NCBI GenBank assembly: GCA_002398825.1
Contig: DHBS01000040.1
Coordinates: 94,526 to 142,988 of the forward strand
From: Syntrophomonas sp. UBA4922
Lineage (GTDB): Bacteria > Bacillota > Syntrophomonadia > Syntrophomonadales > Syntrophomonadaceae
Reading direction: 5' to 3'
DNA length: 48,463 bases
Shown in pieces: positions 41,334 to 48,463 of the stretch (the stretch's first letter is position 1; each line of letters starts with the position of its first letter). Below the pieces are notes generated by a model, which saw only the letters and a program-made list of their open reading frames with translations, had not been told where the DNA came from and did not search any database. A program made the translations under genes and the position numbers.

Positions 41334-42041
41334 ATGTTTGCCATGCGACAAGAGGTGAAAGTAGTTTTTGAAAGGGATCCAGCCGCCAAGAGTGTGTTGG
41401 AGGTTCTATTCTGTTATCCGGGCTTTCATGCCATTATTCATCACCGCATAGCCCATTTTTTCTACCGGCATCGGCTATTTTTCGTGGCGCGTATGATATC
41501 GCACCTCAACCGGTTCCTGACCGGAATCGAGATCCATCCCGGGGCTAAAATTGGAAAAGGCTTGTTCATCGATCATGGCAGCGGGGTGGTTATCGGAGAA
41601 ACCACCGAGATAGGGGATAATGTCACCTTGTATCAAGGCGTTACCCTGGGCGGCACCGGCAAGGAAAAAGGCAAGCGCCATCCCACCATCGGGGATAATG
41701 TGACTATCAGTGTCGGCGCCAAAGTACTGGGGAATATTAAAATTGGCAACAATGTTAAAATCGGCGGGGGCTCGGTGGTCCTGAAAGATGTGCCTTCCAA
41801 TTGTACGGTAGTAGGGGTTCCGGGGAGAATAGCAGTGCGTGACGGCGCCAAGGTGGATGAGGTGGATCTGGAGCATAATGTCCTGCCTGATCCTGTGGCA
41901 GATATGTTCACCGTTATGCAGGAAAGAATCGATATTTTGGAGAAAAGAATAGCTGATATGGAGAAAGGAGAACTCCCCGATGCGCCTTTACAACACGTTA
42001 GGAGGCAGAAAGGAAGATTTGCAAACTCTGGAACCGCATAG
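41334..42041 (+). CDS. cysE: Serine O-acetyltransferase
   Basis: A 235-residue hexapeptide-repeat acyltransferase that makes O-acetylserine from serine and acetyl-CoA, the first step of cysteine synthesis. The left-handed beta-helix repeats run from IEIHPGAKIGKGLFIDHGSGVVIGE to VKIGGGSVVLKDVPSNCTVVGVPGR. AAGGAGGGG precedes the ATG. Its last 62 bases overlap the cysS start in another frame, so its C-terminal tail is not a conserved part of the enzyme. It is controlled by the T-box. Confidence 0.96.
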   Translation: MFAMRQEVKVVFERDPAAKSVLEVLFCYPGFHAIIHHRIAHFFYRHRLFFVARMISHLNRFLTGIEIHPGAKIGKGLFIDHGSGVVIGETTEIGDNVTLYQGVTLGGTGKEKGKRHPTIGDNVTISVGAKVLGNIKIGNNVKIGGGSVVLKDVPSNCTVVGVPGRIAVRDGAKVDEVDLEHNVLPDPVADMFTVMQERIDILEKRIADMEKGELPDAPLQHVRRQKGRFANSGTA

Positions 42042-43572
42042 GGTGAAAATGTATGTATGCGGTCCCACCACCTATAACTTTATTCACCTGGGCAATGCGC
42101 GGCCCCTGGCGGTTTTTGATACAGTAAGGAGATATCTGGCTTACCGCGGTTATGAGGTAATGTATGTGCAGAACTTCACCGACGTAGATGACAAGATAAT
42201 AAACCGTGCCAATGAGGAAGGGGCAAATGCCCTGGAGTTGGCACAGCGCTATATTGACGCTTATTTTACCGATGCAGATGCCTTAAACATCAAGCGGGCC
42301 GATGCGCACCCCCAGGTCAGCCAGCATATGAACGAAATCGTGGCGTCGGTGCAGGGACTTATCGAAAAAGGCTATGCCTATGAGATAGATGGGGATGTCT
42401 ATTACCGGGTAGCCGCTTTTAAAGATTACGGCAAGCTGTCAGGCCGGTCGTTGGAGGATATGCTGGCAGGCGCCAGGGTGGGAATTGATGAGCGCAAAGA
42501 GAATGCGATGGATTTCGCCTTGTGGAAAAAGGCCAAAGCGGGAGAACCGTCCTGGCCAAGCCCCTGGGGGGCTGGCCGGCCCGGCTGGCATATCGAATGT
42601 TCGGTAATGTCCACCAAGTACCTGGGGGATAGCTTCGATATACACGGCGGAGGCAGCGACCTGATCTTCCCCCATCATGAAAACGAGATAGCCCAGGCGG
42701 AAGCCTTGACTGGTCAGCCTTTTGTGCGTTATTGGATGCACAATGGTTTCATTACCGTAAATAATGAGAAGATGTCAAAATCCCTGGGCAACTTCTTTGT
42801 CCTGCGGGATATACTGGCTCAATACCCGGCCGATGTGGTGCGCTTCTACCTAATCAGCACTCATTACCGCAGTCCCCTGGATTTTGACGACGGCAAACTG
42901 GAGGAGGCCCGCAAAGCCCTGGGAAGGCTTAAGACCACTCTGCTCCTGGCTGCGGAATTTATGGAAAACGGTGCCGCTGCTGGCCTGTTAGGCCCCCGGG
43001 AAGAGGAATTCATCAAATCATTAGAGGCTCAGCAGGGCTACTTCATCGAAGCCATGGATGACGATTTCAACACCGCCAGGGCACTGGGGCATCTCTTCGA
43101 GATGTCGCACTCTATCAATAGCTACGTGGCCGGGGCGGATAAAAACAATCCCGCCCATCAAGCCGCGGTACGGCAGGCCCATCAGCTTCTCTTTGAATTG
43201 GGAGACGTTTTGGGAATCTTTATCACCCCTCAAAACCAGGGCGGTGCAGTGGTAGAAGAGGTCCTGCAGGTGCTGGCCGGGCTGCGCAGCCAGGCCAGAG
43301 CCGAGAAGGATTATCAACTGGCTGATCAAATTCGTGATTTCTTTGCGCAGATAGAGGTCAGGGTGGAAGACCCCCCGGACGGCAGCCGCTTCCGTTTCGA
43401 ACAACCGCCCCGGCTCAAAACCCTGGTAGAACAGCTGATTGCTTTGCGCGCTGCCTTTAAGCAGAATAAGGCCTTTGACAAAGCCGACTTAATTCGCAAC
43501 AGGCTCCAGGAAGCAGGAGTTGTTCTGGAGGATACCCGGGAAGGAGTACGCTGGAAGCTTGCTGATGCCTGA
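41980..43572 (+). CDS. cysS: Cysteinyl-tRNA synthetase with duplicated C-terminal subdomain
   Basis: A 530-residue class I synthetase, longer than the usual 460-480. It has MYVCGPTTYNFIHLGNARP (Cys zinc ligand and HIGH-type motif), WHIECS, GGGSDLIFPHHENEIAQ and KMSKSLGN. The C-terminus holds two copies of one subdomain: residues 428-475 (LRSQARAEKDYQLADQIRDF ... VEDPPDGSRF) and 482-527 (LRAAFKQNKAFDKADLIRNR ... LEDTREGVRW). AAAGGAG precedes the ATG at 41980, which lies 62 bases inside cysE; the conserved N-terminus MRLYNTL begins there, so the start is secure. Confidence 0.96.
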   Translation: MRLYNTLGGRKEDLQTLEPHRVKMYVCGPTTYNFIHLGNARPLAVFDTVRRYLAYRGYEVMYVQNFTDVDDKIINRANEEGANALELAQRYIDAYFTDADALNIKRADAHPQVSQHMNEIVASVQGLIEKGYAYEIDGDVYYRVAAFKDYGKLSGRSLEDMLAGARVGIDERKENAMDFALWKKAKAGEPSWPSPWGAGRPGWHIECSVMSTKYLGDSFDIHGGGSDLIFPHHENEIAQAEALTGQPFVRYWMHNGFITVNNEKMSKSLGNFFVLRDILAQYPADVVRFYLISTHYRSPLDFDDGKLEEARKALGRLKTTLLLAAEFMENGAAAGLLGPREEEFIKSLEAQQGYFIEAMDDDFNTARALGHLFEMSHSINSYVAGADKNNPAHQAAVRQAHQLLFELGDVLGIFITPQNQGGAVVEEVLQVLAGLRSQARAEKDYQLADQIRDFFAQIEVRVEDPPDGSRFRFEQPPRLKTLVEQLIALRAAFKQNKAFDKADLIRNRLQEAGVVLEDTREGVRWKLADA

Positions 43573-43966
43573 AGCAATCAATGAAAATGAGTTAAGACAA
43601 TATTCCGCGGTGGTTTTGGCCTTTGTCGGCGATGCGGTTTTCGAGCTTCTGGTAAGGTCCCGCTTGGTCGCGCACGGCCAGCGCAAAGTCAAGGAACTGC
43701 ATCTGGATACGGTATCCCGGGTGAAGGCCGCCAGCCAGGCCAAAATGGTGCAGGGACTATCTTCCCAGCTCACCGAGGTGGAACAGGAAATTTTCCGCCG
43801 GGGCCGTAATGCCAAAACCAGCCCGCCGCGCCATGCCGATATTTCCGACTACCGGTTAAGCACCGGATTTGAGGCGGTCCTGGGATATCTCTATTTAAAA
43901 GGGGATATGGAGCGTCTGCAGTATCTAGCCAACCTGGCCCTGGATAATGAAGACAAGCCCGTATAG
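43565..43966 (+). CDS. mrnC: Mini-ribonuclease III
   Basis: A 133-residue single-domain RNase III homologue lacking the dsRNA-binding domain. The catalytic region VVLAFVGDAVFELLVRSRL holds the conserved Asp, and GFEAVLGYLYL the downstream Glu of the RNase III signature. In Bacillus, Mini-III matures 23S rRNA. The ATG at 43565 overlaps the end of cysS by eight bases and has no near ribosome-binding site, so translation is probably coupled. cysS-mrnC-rlmB clustering is conserved. Confidence 0.94.
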   Translation: MPEAINENELRQYSAVVLAFVGDAVFELLVRSRLVAHGQRKVKELHLDTVSRVKAASQAKMVQGLSSQLTEVEQEIFRRGRNAKTSPPRHADISDYRLSTGFEAVLGYLYLKGDMERLQYLANLALDNEDKPV

Positions 43967-44051
43967 GCGCCGGGGCAACGTGTACCGCCTCCGGACCTGC
44001 CCGTCACGGCTCAAAATTTAGATTATTTTAAAGCGGAGAGGATAGATCAGG

Positions 44052-44753
44052 TTGATTATAGTAAAACCACAGGTATTGGTCCCTGCGGACGCCTTCGACG
44101 GCCACATCGCGCAAAAGCTGGAAAGATACGCCCGGGTTTGTTATAAATCGGAGCAGCAAATGAACCCCGGGGGGGACCCTGATTTTCTCAGGCGTATTGT
44201 GAAAAGCGGGCATGAGTCCATTGTAGAGCATGAAAAAGTGACGGTCATGTTTGTAATCGACCGCGGGGTTTCCCATGAAATAGTGAGGCATCGGGTGGGA
44301 GCCGCCTATTCCCAGGAAAGCACCCGCTACTGTCGTTATAGCCACAGCAAATTTGGCAGCGAGATCACAGTTATCGAACCTTTTTTCTTTGCAGAAGATG
44401 AGTCCGCTAATCGATTGTGGTCTGAATCCTGTGCAGTAGCCGAAAAGAATTATATGGCTTTACTGGAGCTTGGTCGCAGCGCCCAGGAGGCCAGGTCGAT
44501 TCTGCCCAATTCGCTCAAAACCGAAATCGTTGTGACTTACAACCTCCGCGAGTGGCGGCATTTTTTCCGCCTGCGCTGCGACAAAGCTGCACACCCACAA
44601 ATGCGTCAGGTAGCTATACCGCTGCTGCTACATTTCAAAACCCACCTTCCGGTCTTATTTGATGATGTCCCCTATGATAAGGAATTCCCAGCCAGTCACT
44701 ATGCAGCAATGATTACCACTGACGATTTGTTTCAACCTCTGATTCCAGAATGA
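44052..44753 (+). CDS. thyX: FAD-dependent thymidylate synthase ThyX
   Basis: A 233-residue flavoenzyme that methylates dUMP to dTMP with methylene-THF and NAD(P)H. The ThyX signature is RHRVGAAYSQESTRY (near residues 78-92), with the RHR and distal S-x-R-Y of the family. FMN/FAD-contacting KSGHESIVEH lies before it. The start is TTG at 44052 with GAGAGGAT upstream. A strong terminator follows. No thyA is present in the window. GlyA, encoded at 8354, supplies the cofactor. Confidence 0.95.
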   Translation: MIIVKPQVLVPADAFDGHIAQKLERYARVCYKSEQQMNPGGDPDFLRRIVKSGHESIVEHEKVTVMFVIDRGVSHEIVRHRVGAAYSQESTRYCRYSHSKFGSEITVIEPFFFAEDESANRLWSESCAVAEKNYMALLELGRSAQEARSILPNSLKTEIVVTYNLREWRHFFRLRCDKAAHPQMRQVAIPLLLHFKTHLPVLFDDVPYDKEFPASHYAAMITTDDLFQPLIPE

Positions 44754-44779
44754 AGATAGCTTAAAATTGTATTCGTTTA

Positions 44780-44820
44780 TAAAAACGGCTGACGGAGAGA
44801 CTCCGGGAGCCGTTTTTATG
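44780..44820 (+). terminator. Terminator after thyX
   Basis: AAAAACGGCT (44781-44790) pairs with AGCCGTTTTT (44808-44817), with an inner GGAG/CTCC stem. The T-run lies within the stem end. It separates thyX from the AT-rich island. Confidence 0.88.
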
Positions 44821-44928
44821 GTGATTTACAGCGGGTATGAGATTAAATAAGAATAAAAGATTGGGTAATTTGAAAAGATATCCTTAATTTATGGTATATC
44901 TAATCAATTCGAGGAGCAAATAATTGCT

Positions 44929-45447
44929 ATGCATGTATTCACCGCAATTATTTCTATCATTGCCGCCTGGCGTTGGGGAGACTGGAGGAATTGGAAAAAA
45001 TACCATTCAACCATGCTGTTCGTAGTTGTGGGAAATTTAACCTATAATTTTATTTGTGCCAATCACTTCTTGTGGAGATTAATTCCAGAATTTTTTAGTA
45101 ATCATACTATTGCAGAACTAGGCTATACTTTTATTGTTTTTCCAGCCAATGCATTACTATTCTTATCAAATTATCCTGATAATACCCTCAAAAAAACAAT
45201 CTACTATATAAAATGGATATTTATCTATATTATTGTCGAATATCTTTTCTTAATAAATAATGGTATCATTCATGATTATGGCTGGAATATCTGGTGGTCT
45301 CTAGCTTTCATAAGTATAATGTTTCCTTTGCTCAGGCTTCACCACACCAAACCGTTGTTAGCTTACTTATTTGCAACAGCAATGGGTAGTTTTATCATTT
45401 TTTATTTTGATGTGCCTGTTGAGATTCCAATGGAGTTTAGAAAGTAA
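44929..45447 (+). CDS. CBO0543-like integral membrane protein, first copy
   Basis: A 172-residue protein with about five predicted membrane segments and many aromatic residues (WRWGDWRNWKKY, YNFICANHFLW, FPANALLFLSNYP, IIVEYLF). The spacing and the xxEYLF motif recall the Clostridial/Bacillus CBO0543 membrane family, whose function is unknown. The gene is visibly more AT-rich than its neighbours. GAGGAG lies 12 bases before the ATG, a long spacing. It is followed by a PstS-like lipoprotein and a second protein of the same general layout. Confidence 0.65.
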   Translation: MHVFTAIISIIAAWRWGDWRNWKKYHSTMLFVVVGNLTYNFICANHFLWRLIPEFFSNHTIAELGYTFIVFPANALLFLSNYPDNTLKKTIYYIKWIFIYIIVEYLFLINNGIIHDYGWNIWWSLAFISIMFPLLRLHHTKPLLAYLFATAMGSFIIFYFDVPVEIPMEFRK

Positions 45448-45468
45448 AGATGCTTTGGTGGTGATCAT

Positions 45469-46281
45469 GTGCGAAGAATAAGCATTATAACGGTTATTCT
45501 TATTATTCTCACCGCGGTGGGATGTCATAATGAAAATGAAATAATATATACAGGATCAAACAGTGTTAAAAAGCCTATGGAAGCTCTGGCAAAGGCTTAT
45601 ATGCAAAAGAACCCGCAAATTAAAATCAAAGTAATGGGCAGTGGCTCAGATTCTTTTCATATTTCAAATGAAGTTATTTATGGTCAGTCTAGAGAAATTA
45701 AACCGGAAGAAGAAAAATGGGCCAAGAAATATGGTCCTGTTCAACGAGAAAAATTTTGTTATGGAGCCATAGCAATATTTGTTCATCCTGAAAATCCCAT
45801 AAATGGCCTGGATATGGAACAACTAAGAAAGATTTATAGTGGTCAGGTGAAGAACTGGAAAGAAGTGGGCGGAGAAGATAATCCTATAGCTGTTGTAGCC
45901 AGGGGCGGACGCTCCGGCTCCGAGGAGTTTTTCGAAAAAGAAGTTCTTAAAGAAGATAAAATCACTAATCGCAGATATAGTTTGGGCCTGAACAATGAAG
46001 TTGTTGAAATTGTGTCCAAGCACAAATTTGCTATAGGTTATGCCGAAGTGGCATACGTCGACAACACTGTTAAAACATTGACTCTGGCAGAGAATCCAAA
46101 TACTCCCGGCGTATTGCCGGAGCTTAAAAACTTAAAGGACCAGACCTATCCTCTTACGCGTCCGCTTTATCTATTAATTAAAGAGGATGCTAAAGCGAAT
46201 GTAAAAGATTTTTTGAATTTTATACTGAGTCCTGAGGGACAAACCGTACTGGAGGATATTCAATATGCTCCGATAACATAG
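45469..46281 (+). CDS. PstS-like phosphate-binding lipoprotein
   Basis: A 270-residue exported protein. The N-terminus (MRRISIITVILIILTAVGC) is a lipoprotein signal peptide with Cys 19 as the acylated residue. The mature part is a type II periplasmic-binding fold of the PstS class: YTGSNSVKKPMEALAKAY (ligand loop), YSGQVKNWKEVGG, VVARGGRSGSEEFF and ILSPEGQTVLE. Ligand-loop residues differ a little from PstS (TGSNS for TGSST, RSGSEE for RxxSGT). No pstC, pstA or pstB is nearby, so it may bind phosphate or a related anion for sensing rather than uptake. The start is GTG at 45469, with GGTGGTG upstream. Confidence 0.8.
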   Translation: MRRISIITVILIILTAVGCHNENEIIYTGSNSVKKPMEALAKAYMQKNPQIKIKVMGSGSDSFHISNEVIYGQSREIKPEEEKWAKKYGPVQREKFCYGAIAIFVHPENPINGLDMEQLRKIYSGQVKNWKEVGGEDNPIAVVARGGRSGSEEFFEKEVLKEDKITNRRYSLGLNNEVVEIVSKHKFAIGYAEVAYVDNTVKTLTLAENPNTPGVLPELKNLKDQTYPLTRPLYLLIKEDAKANVKDFLNFILSPEGQTVLEDIQYAPIT

Positions 46282-46309
46282 TAAACTAAGATATAATGGG
46301 GTTGGGCTC

Positions 46310-46828
46310 ATGGAATTTCTAAGAAACATAAATCCCGACGAAATTCAAATTGTTTTTTGGGCTGTTTTAATTTTACCCTGGGTTTTATTTTTTTCCCTGG
46401 TTGACTGGAACAAAATAAAGACCCTGAATAGTGTTGGATTACTTATTGGGTTATTAGCTATGATCGGGGATACAATCGGTACCAGTTTAAAACTGTGGAT
46501 TTATCCGGTAGAATTATTGCCGGTGTTCCACAATTTTTTCCCGATAAACCTGTCTCTCCTACCGGTTGAAAGCATGTTAACTGTTCAGTTCATGCCTAAG
46601 AACCCGATAAAAAAGATAGCATTGATTCTCTGTGTGGGCTTGTTTAATGTTATAGCAGAATATTTATTTGAAGGAAATACCAGTGCGGTTTTTTATCCTT
46701 ATTGGAAACCCATATATTCTTTGCCTTTTTATCTAGCTTTATTTTATTTTGGTTATATCTATCATAATTGGATCACGAGGGATAAAGCGAACCAGCCAAT
46801 AGCAAGCGACAGCCAAACTGGAGATTGA
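46310..46828 (+). CDS. CBO0543-like integral membrane protein, second copy
   Basis: A 172-residue protein with four to five predicted membrane segments (IVFWAVLILPWVLFFSLV, LLIGLLAMIGDTIG, IALILCVGLFNVIAEYLF, SLPFYLALFYFGYIYH). It has the same length and the same V/I-A/V-EYLF motif as the protein at 44929 and closes the island. It lies 28 bases after the lipoprotein gene, so the three genes probably form one transcript. The gene is AT-rich. The function is unknown. Confidence 0.65.
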   Translation: MEFLRNINPDEIQIVFWAVLILPWVLFFSLVDWNKIKTLNSVGLLIGLLAMIGDTIGTSLKLWIYPVELLPVFHNFFPINLSLLPVESMLTVQFMPKNPIKKIALILCVGLFNVIAEYLFEGNTSAVFYPYWKPIYSLPFYLALFYFGYIYHNWITRDKANQPIASDSQTGD

Positions 46829-46861
46829 GATAACATGACAGCAGAAGGCGGATAGACTTAA

Positions 46862-47629
46862 ATGAGTGAAATATTAGTGGGCATAAACAGCATTATGGAG
46901 GCTCTTAAAGGCCGCCGCAAGATTCACAAAATCTATGTGCAGGAAGGGCGGCAGGGTAAACGCATCACCGATTTGCTGGGTCTAGCCCAGGTTAAAGGGG
47001 TTTTTGTGCAAACCGTTGAAAAGCGGCGCCTGGATCATATGTATACCCTGGGAAACCATCAAGGGATCATTGCCGCTGTAGACCAGTACCCTTACGCCAG
47101 TGTGGACGACATGCTCAACCTAGCGGGGGATAAGGGGCAGCAGCCCTTGTTGCTGGTATTGGATGGTATAGAAGACGCCCGCAATCTGGGAGCCGTAATC
47201 CGTACCGCGGAGTGTGCCGGCGTACATGGTATTATTATTCCCCGGCATAATTCCGCCGAGATAAATGAGTATGCGGTGCGCAGCTCGGCAGGGGCGCTTG
47301 AACATATGCTGATCGCCCGTGAAACCAACCTGGTCAATACCCTCAAAGACCTCAAGACCCGGGGGATGTGGGTGGTCGGTGCTGAAGCGCATGCCGATGC
47401 TTATTATTATCAGGCCGATATACCTCTGCCGGCCGTTGTGGTGACAGGGGGGGAAGGCAAGGGGATAAGGCGCTTGGTGCGCGAACAGTGTGACCTCTTG
47501 CTTAAGATCCCTATGTTCGGCGTCATTAACTCGCTGAATGCCTCGGTTGCTGCAGCCTTAATCCTTTATGAGATCGTACGCCAGCAACAACGCTCGGGCA
47601 AACCGGGCTCCCCAAACCCTATAAATTAA
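46862..47629 (+). CDS. rlmB: 23S rRNA 2'-O-methyltransferase, RlmB/TrmH family
   Basis: A 255-residue SPOUT (trefoil-knot) methyltransferase. An N-terminal L30e-like substrate-binding domain (residues 1-85) is followed by the SPOUT motifs VLDGIEDARNLGAVIRTAECAGV, VVVTGGEGKGI and LKIPMFGVINSLNASVAAAL, which carry the catalytic Arg and Asn. RlmB methylates G2251 in E. coli 23S rRNA; the exact target here is not known. AAGGCGGA lies before the ATG. It normally sits near mrnC and thyX; here the island separates it from thyX. Confidence 0.93.
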   Translation: MSEILVGINSIMEALKGRRKIHKIYVQEGRQGKRITDLLGLAQVKGVFVQTVEKRRLDHMYTLGNHQGIIAAVDQYPYASVDDMLNLAGDKGQQPLLLVLDGIEDARNLGAVIRTAECAGVHGIIIPRHNSAEINEYAVRSSAGALEHMLIARETNLVNTLKDLKTRGMWVVGAEAHADAYYYQADIPLPAVVVTGGEGKGIRRLVREQCDLLLKIPMFGVINSLNASVAAALILYEIVRQQQRSGKPGSPNPIN

Positions 47630-47663
47630 TAACAAAATATGGGAAAAGTCCTATGCAGGTGTC

Positions 47664-47692
47664 TTGACGATACCAGTGGTACTGGCTATAAT
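47664..47692 (+). promoter_or_regulatory. Sigma-A promoter of sigH
   Basis: TTGACG (47664-47669), a 17-base spacer and TATAAT (47687-47692) match the sigma-A consensus at 5 of 6 and 6 of 6. It lies 67 bases before the sigH start codon. Confidence 0.82.
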
Positions 47693-47758
47693 TAATTTGA
47701 CGTTTAAAGACAAGCGTCAGTTTTGCGGGTGCCCACAACAATTAATGGAGGCGATAGG

Positions 47759-48406
47759 ATGCCAAATTCCATCGCTGCGAAACAGTATTTTCTAACCTAT
47801 GCCGAAATGCTTGACGAAGACATTGTGGAATTGGCCCAGCAAGGTGAACAATTTGCTGTTGAATTCCTGGTGGACAAGTATAAGAATTTCGTGCGAGCCA
47901 AGGCCCGGTCTTATTTCCTGATTGGCGCTGATCGTGAGGATATTATTCAGGAAGGAATGATTGGCTTATATAAGGCTATCAGAGATTTCAAGGGTGACAA
48001 GCTTTCTTCTTTCCGGGCTTTTGCCGAACTCTGTATAACCCGTCAGATTATCACCGCCATAAAAACAGCAACGCGCCAAAAGCATATCCCTTTAAATTCT
48101 TATGTCTCTTTAAATAAACCTATTTACGATGAGGATTCAGATCGCACTCTTCTGGATATTCTGTCGGGGACAAAAGTGACAGATCCTGAGGAGTTAATGA
48201 TTAACCGAGAAGAATATAACGATATAGAGTTTAAAATCGGGGAAATATTAAGCGACCTGGAATGGCGTGTTCTCATGCTCTACCTGGAGGGAAAATCTTA
48301 CCAGGAAATTGCCTTGGAGCTGGCAAGGCACGTTAAATCAATAGATAACGCTTTACAAAGAGTAAAACGTAAGCTGGAGCGTTATTTGGAAATCAGGCGG
48401 GTGTAG
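47759..48406 (+). CDS. sigH: RNA polymerase sigma factor SigH (Spo0H)
   Basis: A 215-residue sigma-70-family factor for the start of sporulation. Region 2 is KYKNFVRAKARSYFLIGADREDIIQEGMIGLYKAIRDF, region 3 is reduced, and region 4 ends in EWRVLMLYLEGKSYQEIALELARHVKSIDNALQRVKRKLERYL, with the C-terminal helix-turn-helix. I chose the ATG at 47759 because ATGGAGGCGATAGG lies directly upstream. Its last ten bases, including the stop codon, lie inside the tRNA-Gly gene. Confidence 0.96.
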   Translation: MPNSIAAKQYFLTYAEMLDEDIVELAQQGEQFAVEFLVDKYKNFVRAKARSYFLIGADREDIIQEGMIGLYKAIRDFKGDKLSSFRAFAELCITRQIITAIKTATRQKHIPLNSYVSLNKPIYDEDSDRTLLDILSGTKVTDPEELMINREEYNDIEFKIGEILSDLEWRVLMLYLEGKSYQEIALELARHVKSIDNALQRVKRKLERYLEIRRV

Positions 48407-48463
48407 CTCAATGGCAGAGCGCTGGCTTCCCAAGCCAGTTATGTGGGTTCGATTCCCATCACC
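48397..48463 (+). tRNA. tRNA-Gly (CCC anticodon), truncated by the window end
   Basis: The acceptor 5' strand is GCGGGTG (48397-48403), followed by TA, a D-arm GCTC/GAGC with a 7-base loop, an anticodon stem CTGGC/GCCAG with the loop TTCCCAA (anticodon CCC, reading GGG), a variable region TTAT, and a T-arm GTGGG/CCCAT with TTCGATT. Only CACC of the acceptor 3' strand is inside the window. The first ten bases are also the last ten of sigH. Confidence 0.93.

Noticed and set aside
41080..41334. An 84-codon open frame between gltX and cysE
   Set aside because: It lies wholly within the T-box leader and its terminator, so it is a chance frame in a structured RNA.
1..48463. CRISPR arrays, prophage genes or complete insertion sequences
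   Set aside because: I saw no regularly spaced direct repeats, no phage structural genes and no transposase. The only repeats are those listed.

Overview
The window is a chromosomal segment from a Gram-positive, endospore-forming member of the Clostridia. The evidence is the gene order (rpmE-yqhQ-prfA-prmC-sua5-mntP-ywlE-rpiB-glyA-atp-ywmB-murA-spoIID-spoIIID-mbl-flhO, then ctsR-mcsA-mcsB-clpC-radA-disA-yacL-ispD-ispF-gltX-cysE-cysS-mrnC-thyX-rlmB-sigH), a cysteine T-box, a CtsR operator and three sporulation genes (spoIID, spoIIID, sigH). Base composition is near-balanced over most of the window. A syntrophomonad-like organism would fit, but this is an impression and not a demonstration. All genes are on the + strand except one (35682-36080).

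Region 1 (1-9930) is housekeeping. It holds a radical SAM enzyme, a YhaM-type exonuclease, ribosomal protein L31, a DUF1385 membrane protein, release factor 1 and its methylase PrmC, the t6A enzyme TsaC/Sua5, MntP, the arginine phosphatase YwlE, RpiB, GlyA and a MazG-like protein. Region 2 (10189-17161) is a complete F1Fo ATP synthase operon, atpZ-B-E-F-H-A-G-D-C. Region 3 (17311-27734) has two tiny membrane proteins, a SprT-like metalloprotease, YjbQ, and a cell-envelope and sporulation block: ywmB, murA, spoIID, spoIIID, mbl, a FlgG-family rod protein, a WecG/TagA glycosyltransferase, and an FtsA-like protein with a long tail of probable beta-grasp repeats.

Region 4 (28174-35538) is the CtsR-controlled protein quality-control operon ctsR-mcsA-mcsB-clpC, followed by radA and disA. 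McsB writes phospho-arginine and ClpC reads it. YwlE, encoded 20 kb upstream, erases it. Region 5 (35682-43966) has the lone minus-strand gene with a full consensus promoter, yacL, the isoprenoid genes ispD-ispF, a DUF1002 protein, gltX, and a T-box(Cys)-controlled cysE-cysS-mrnC unit. Region 6 (44052-48463) has thyX, then an AT-rich three-gene island (two CBO0543-like membrane proteins around a PstS-like lipoprotein), rlmB, sigH, and a tRNA-Gly whose 5' end overlaps the sigH stop codon and which runs off the window.

The most unusual signal is a 194-bp element present twice in opposite orientation, at 3677-3870 and 32844-33037. The copies are about 93% identical with no gaps, each fills an intergenic space, and each can fold into the same set of nested stem-loops. 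I do not recognise it. It is either a non-autonomous mobile repeat or a structured RNA. Further oddities are tandem duplications at the C-termini of ClpC and CysRS, an ATP synthase b subunit with a signal-peptide-like N-terminus, and a hairpin cluster after disA.
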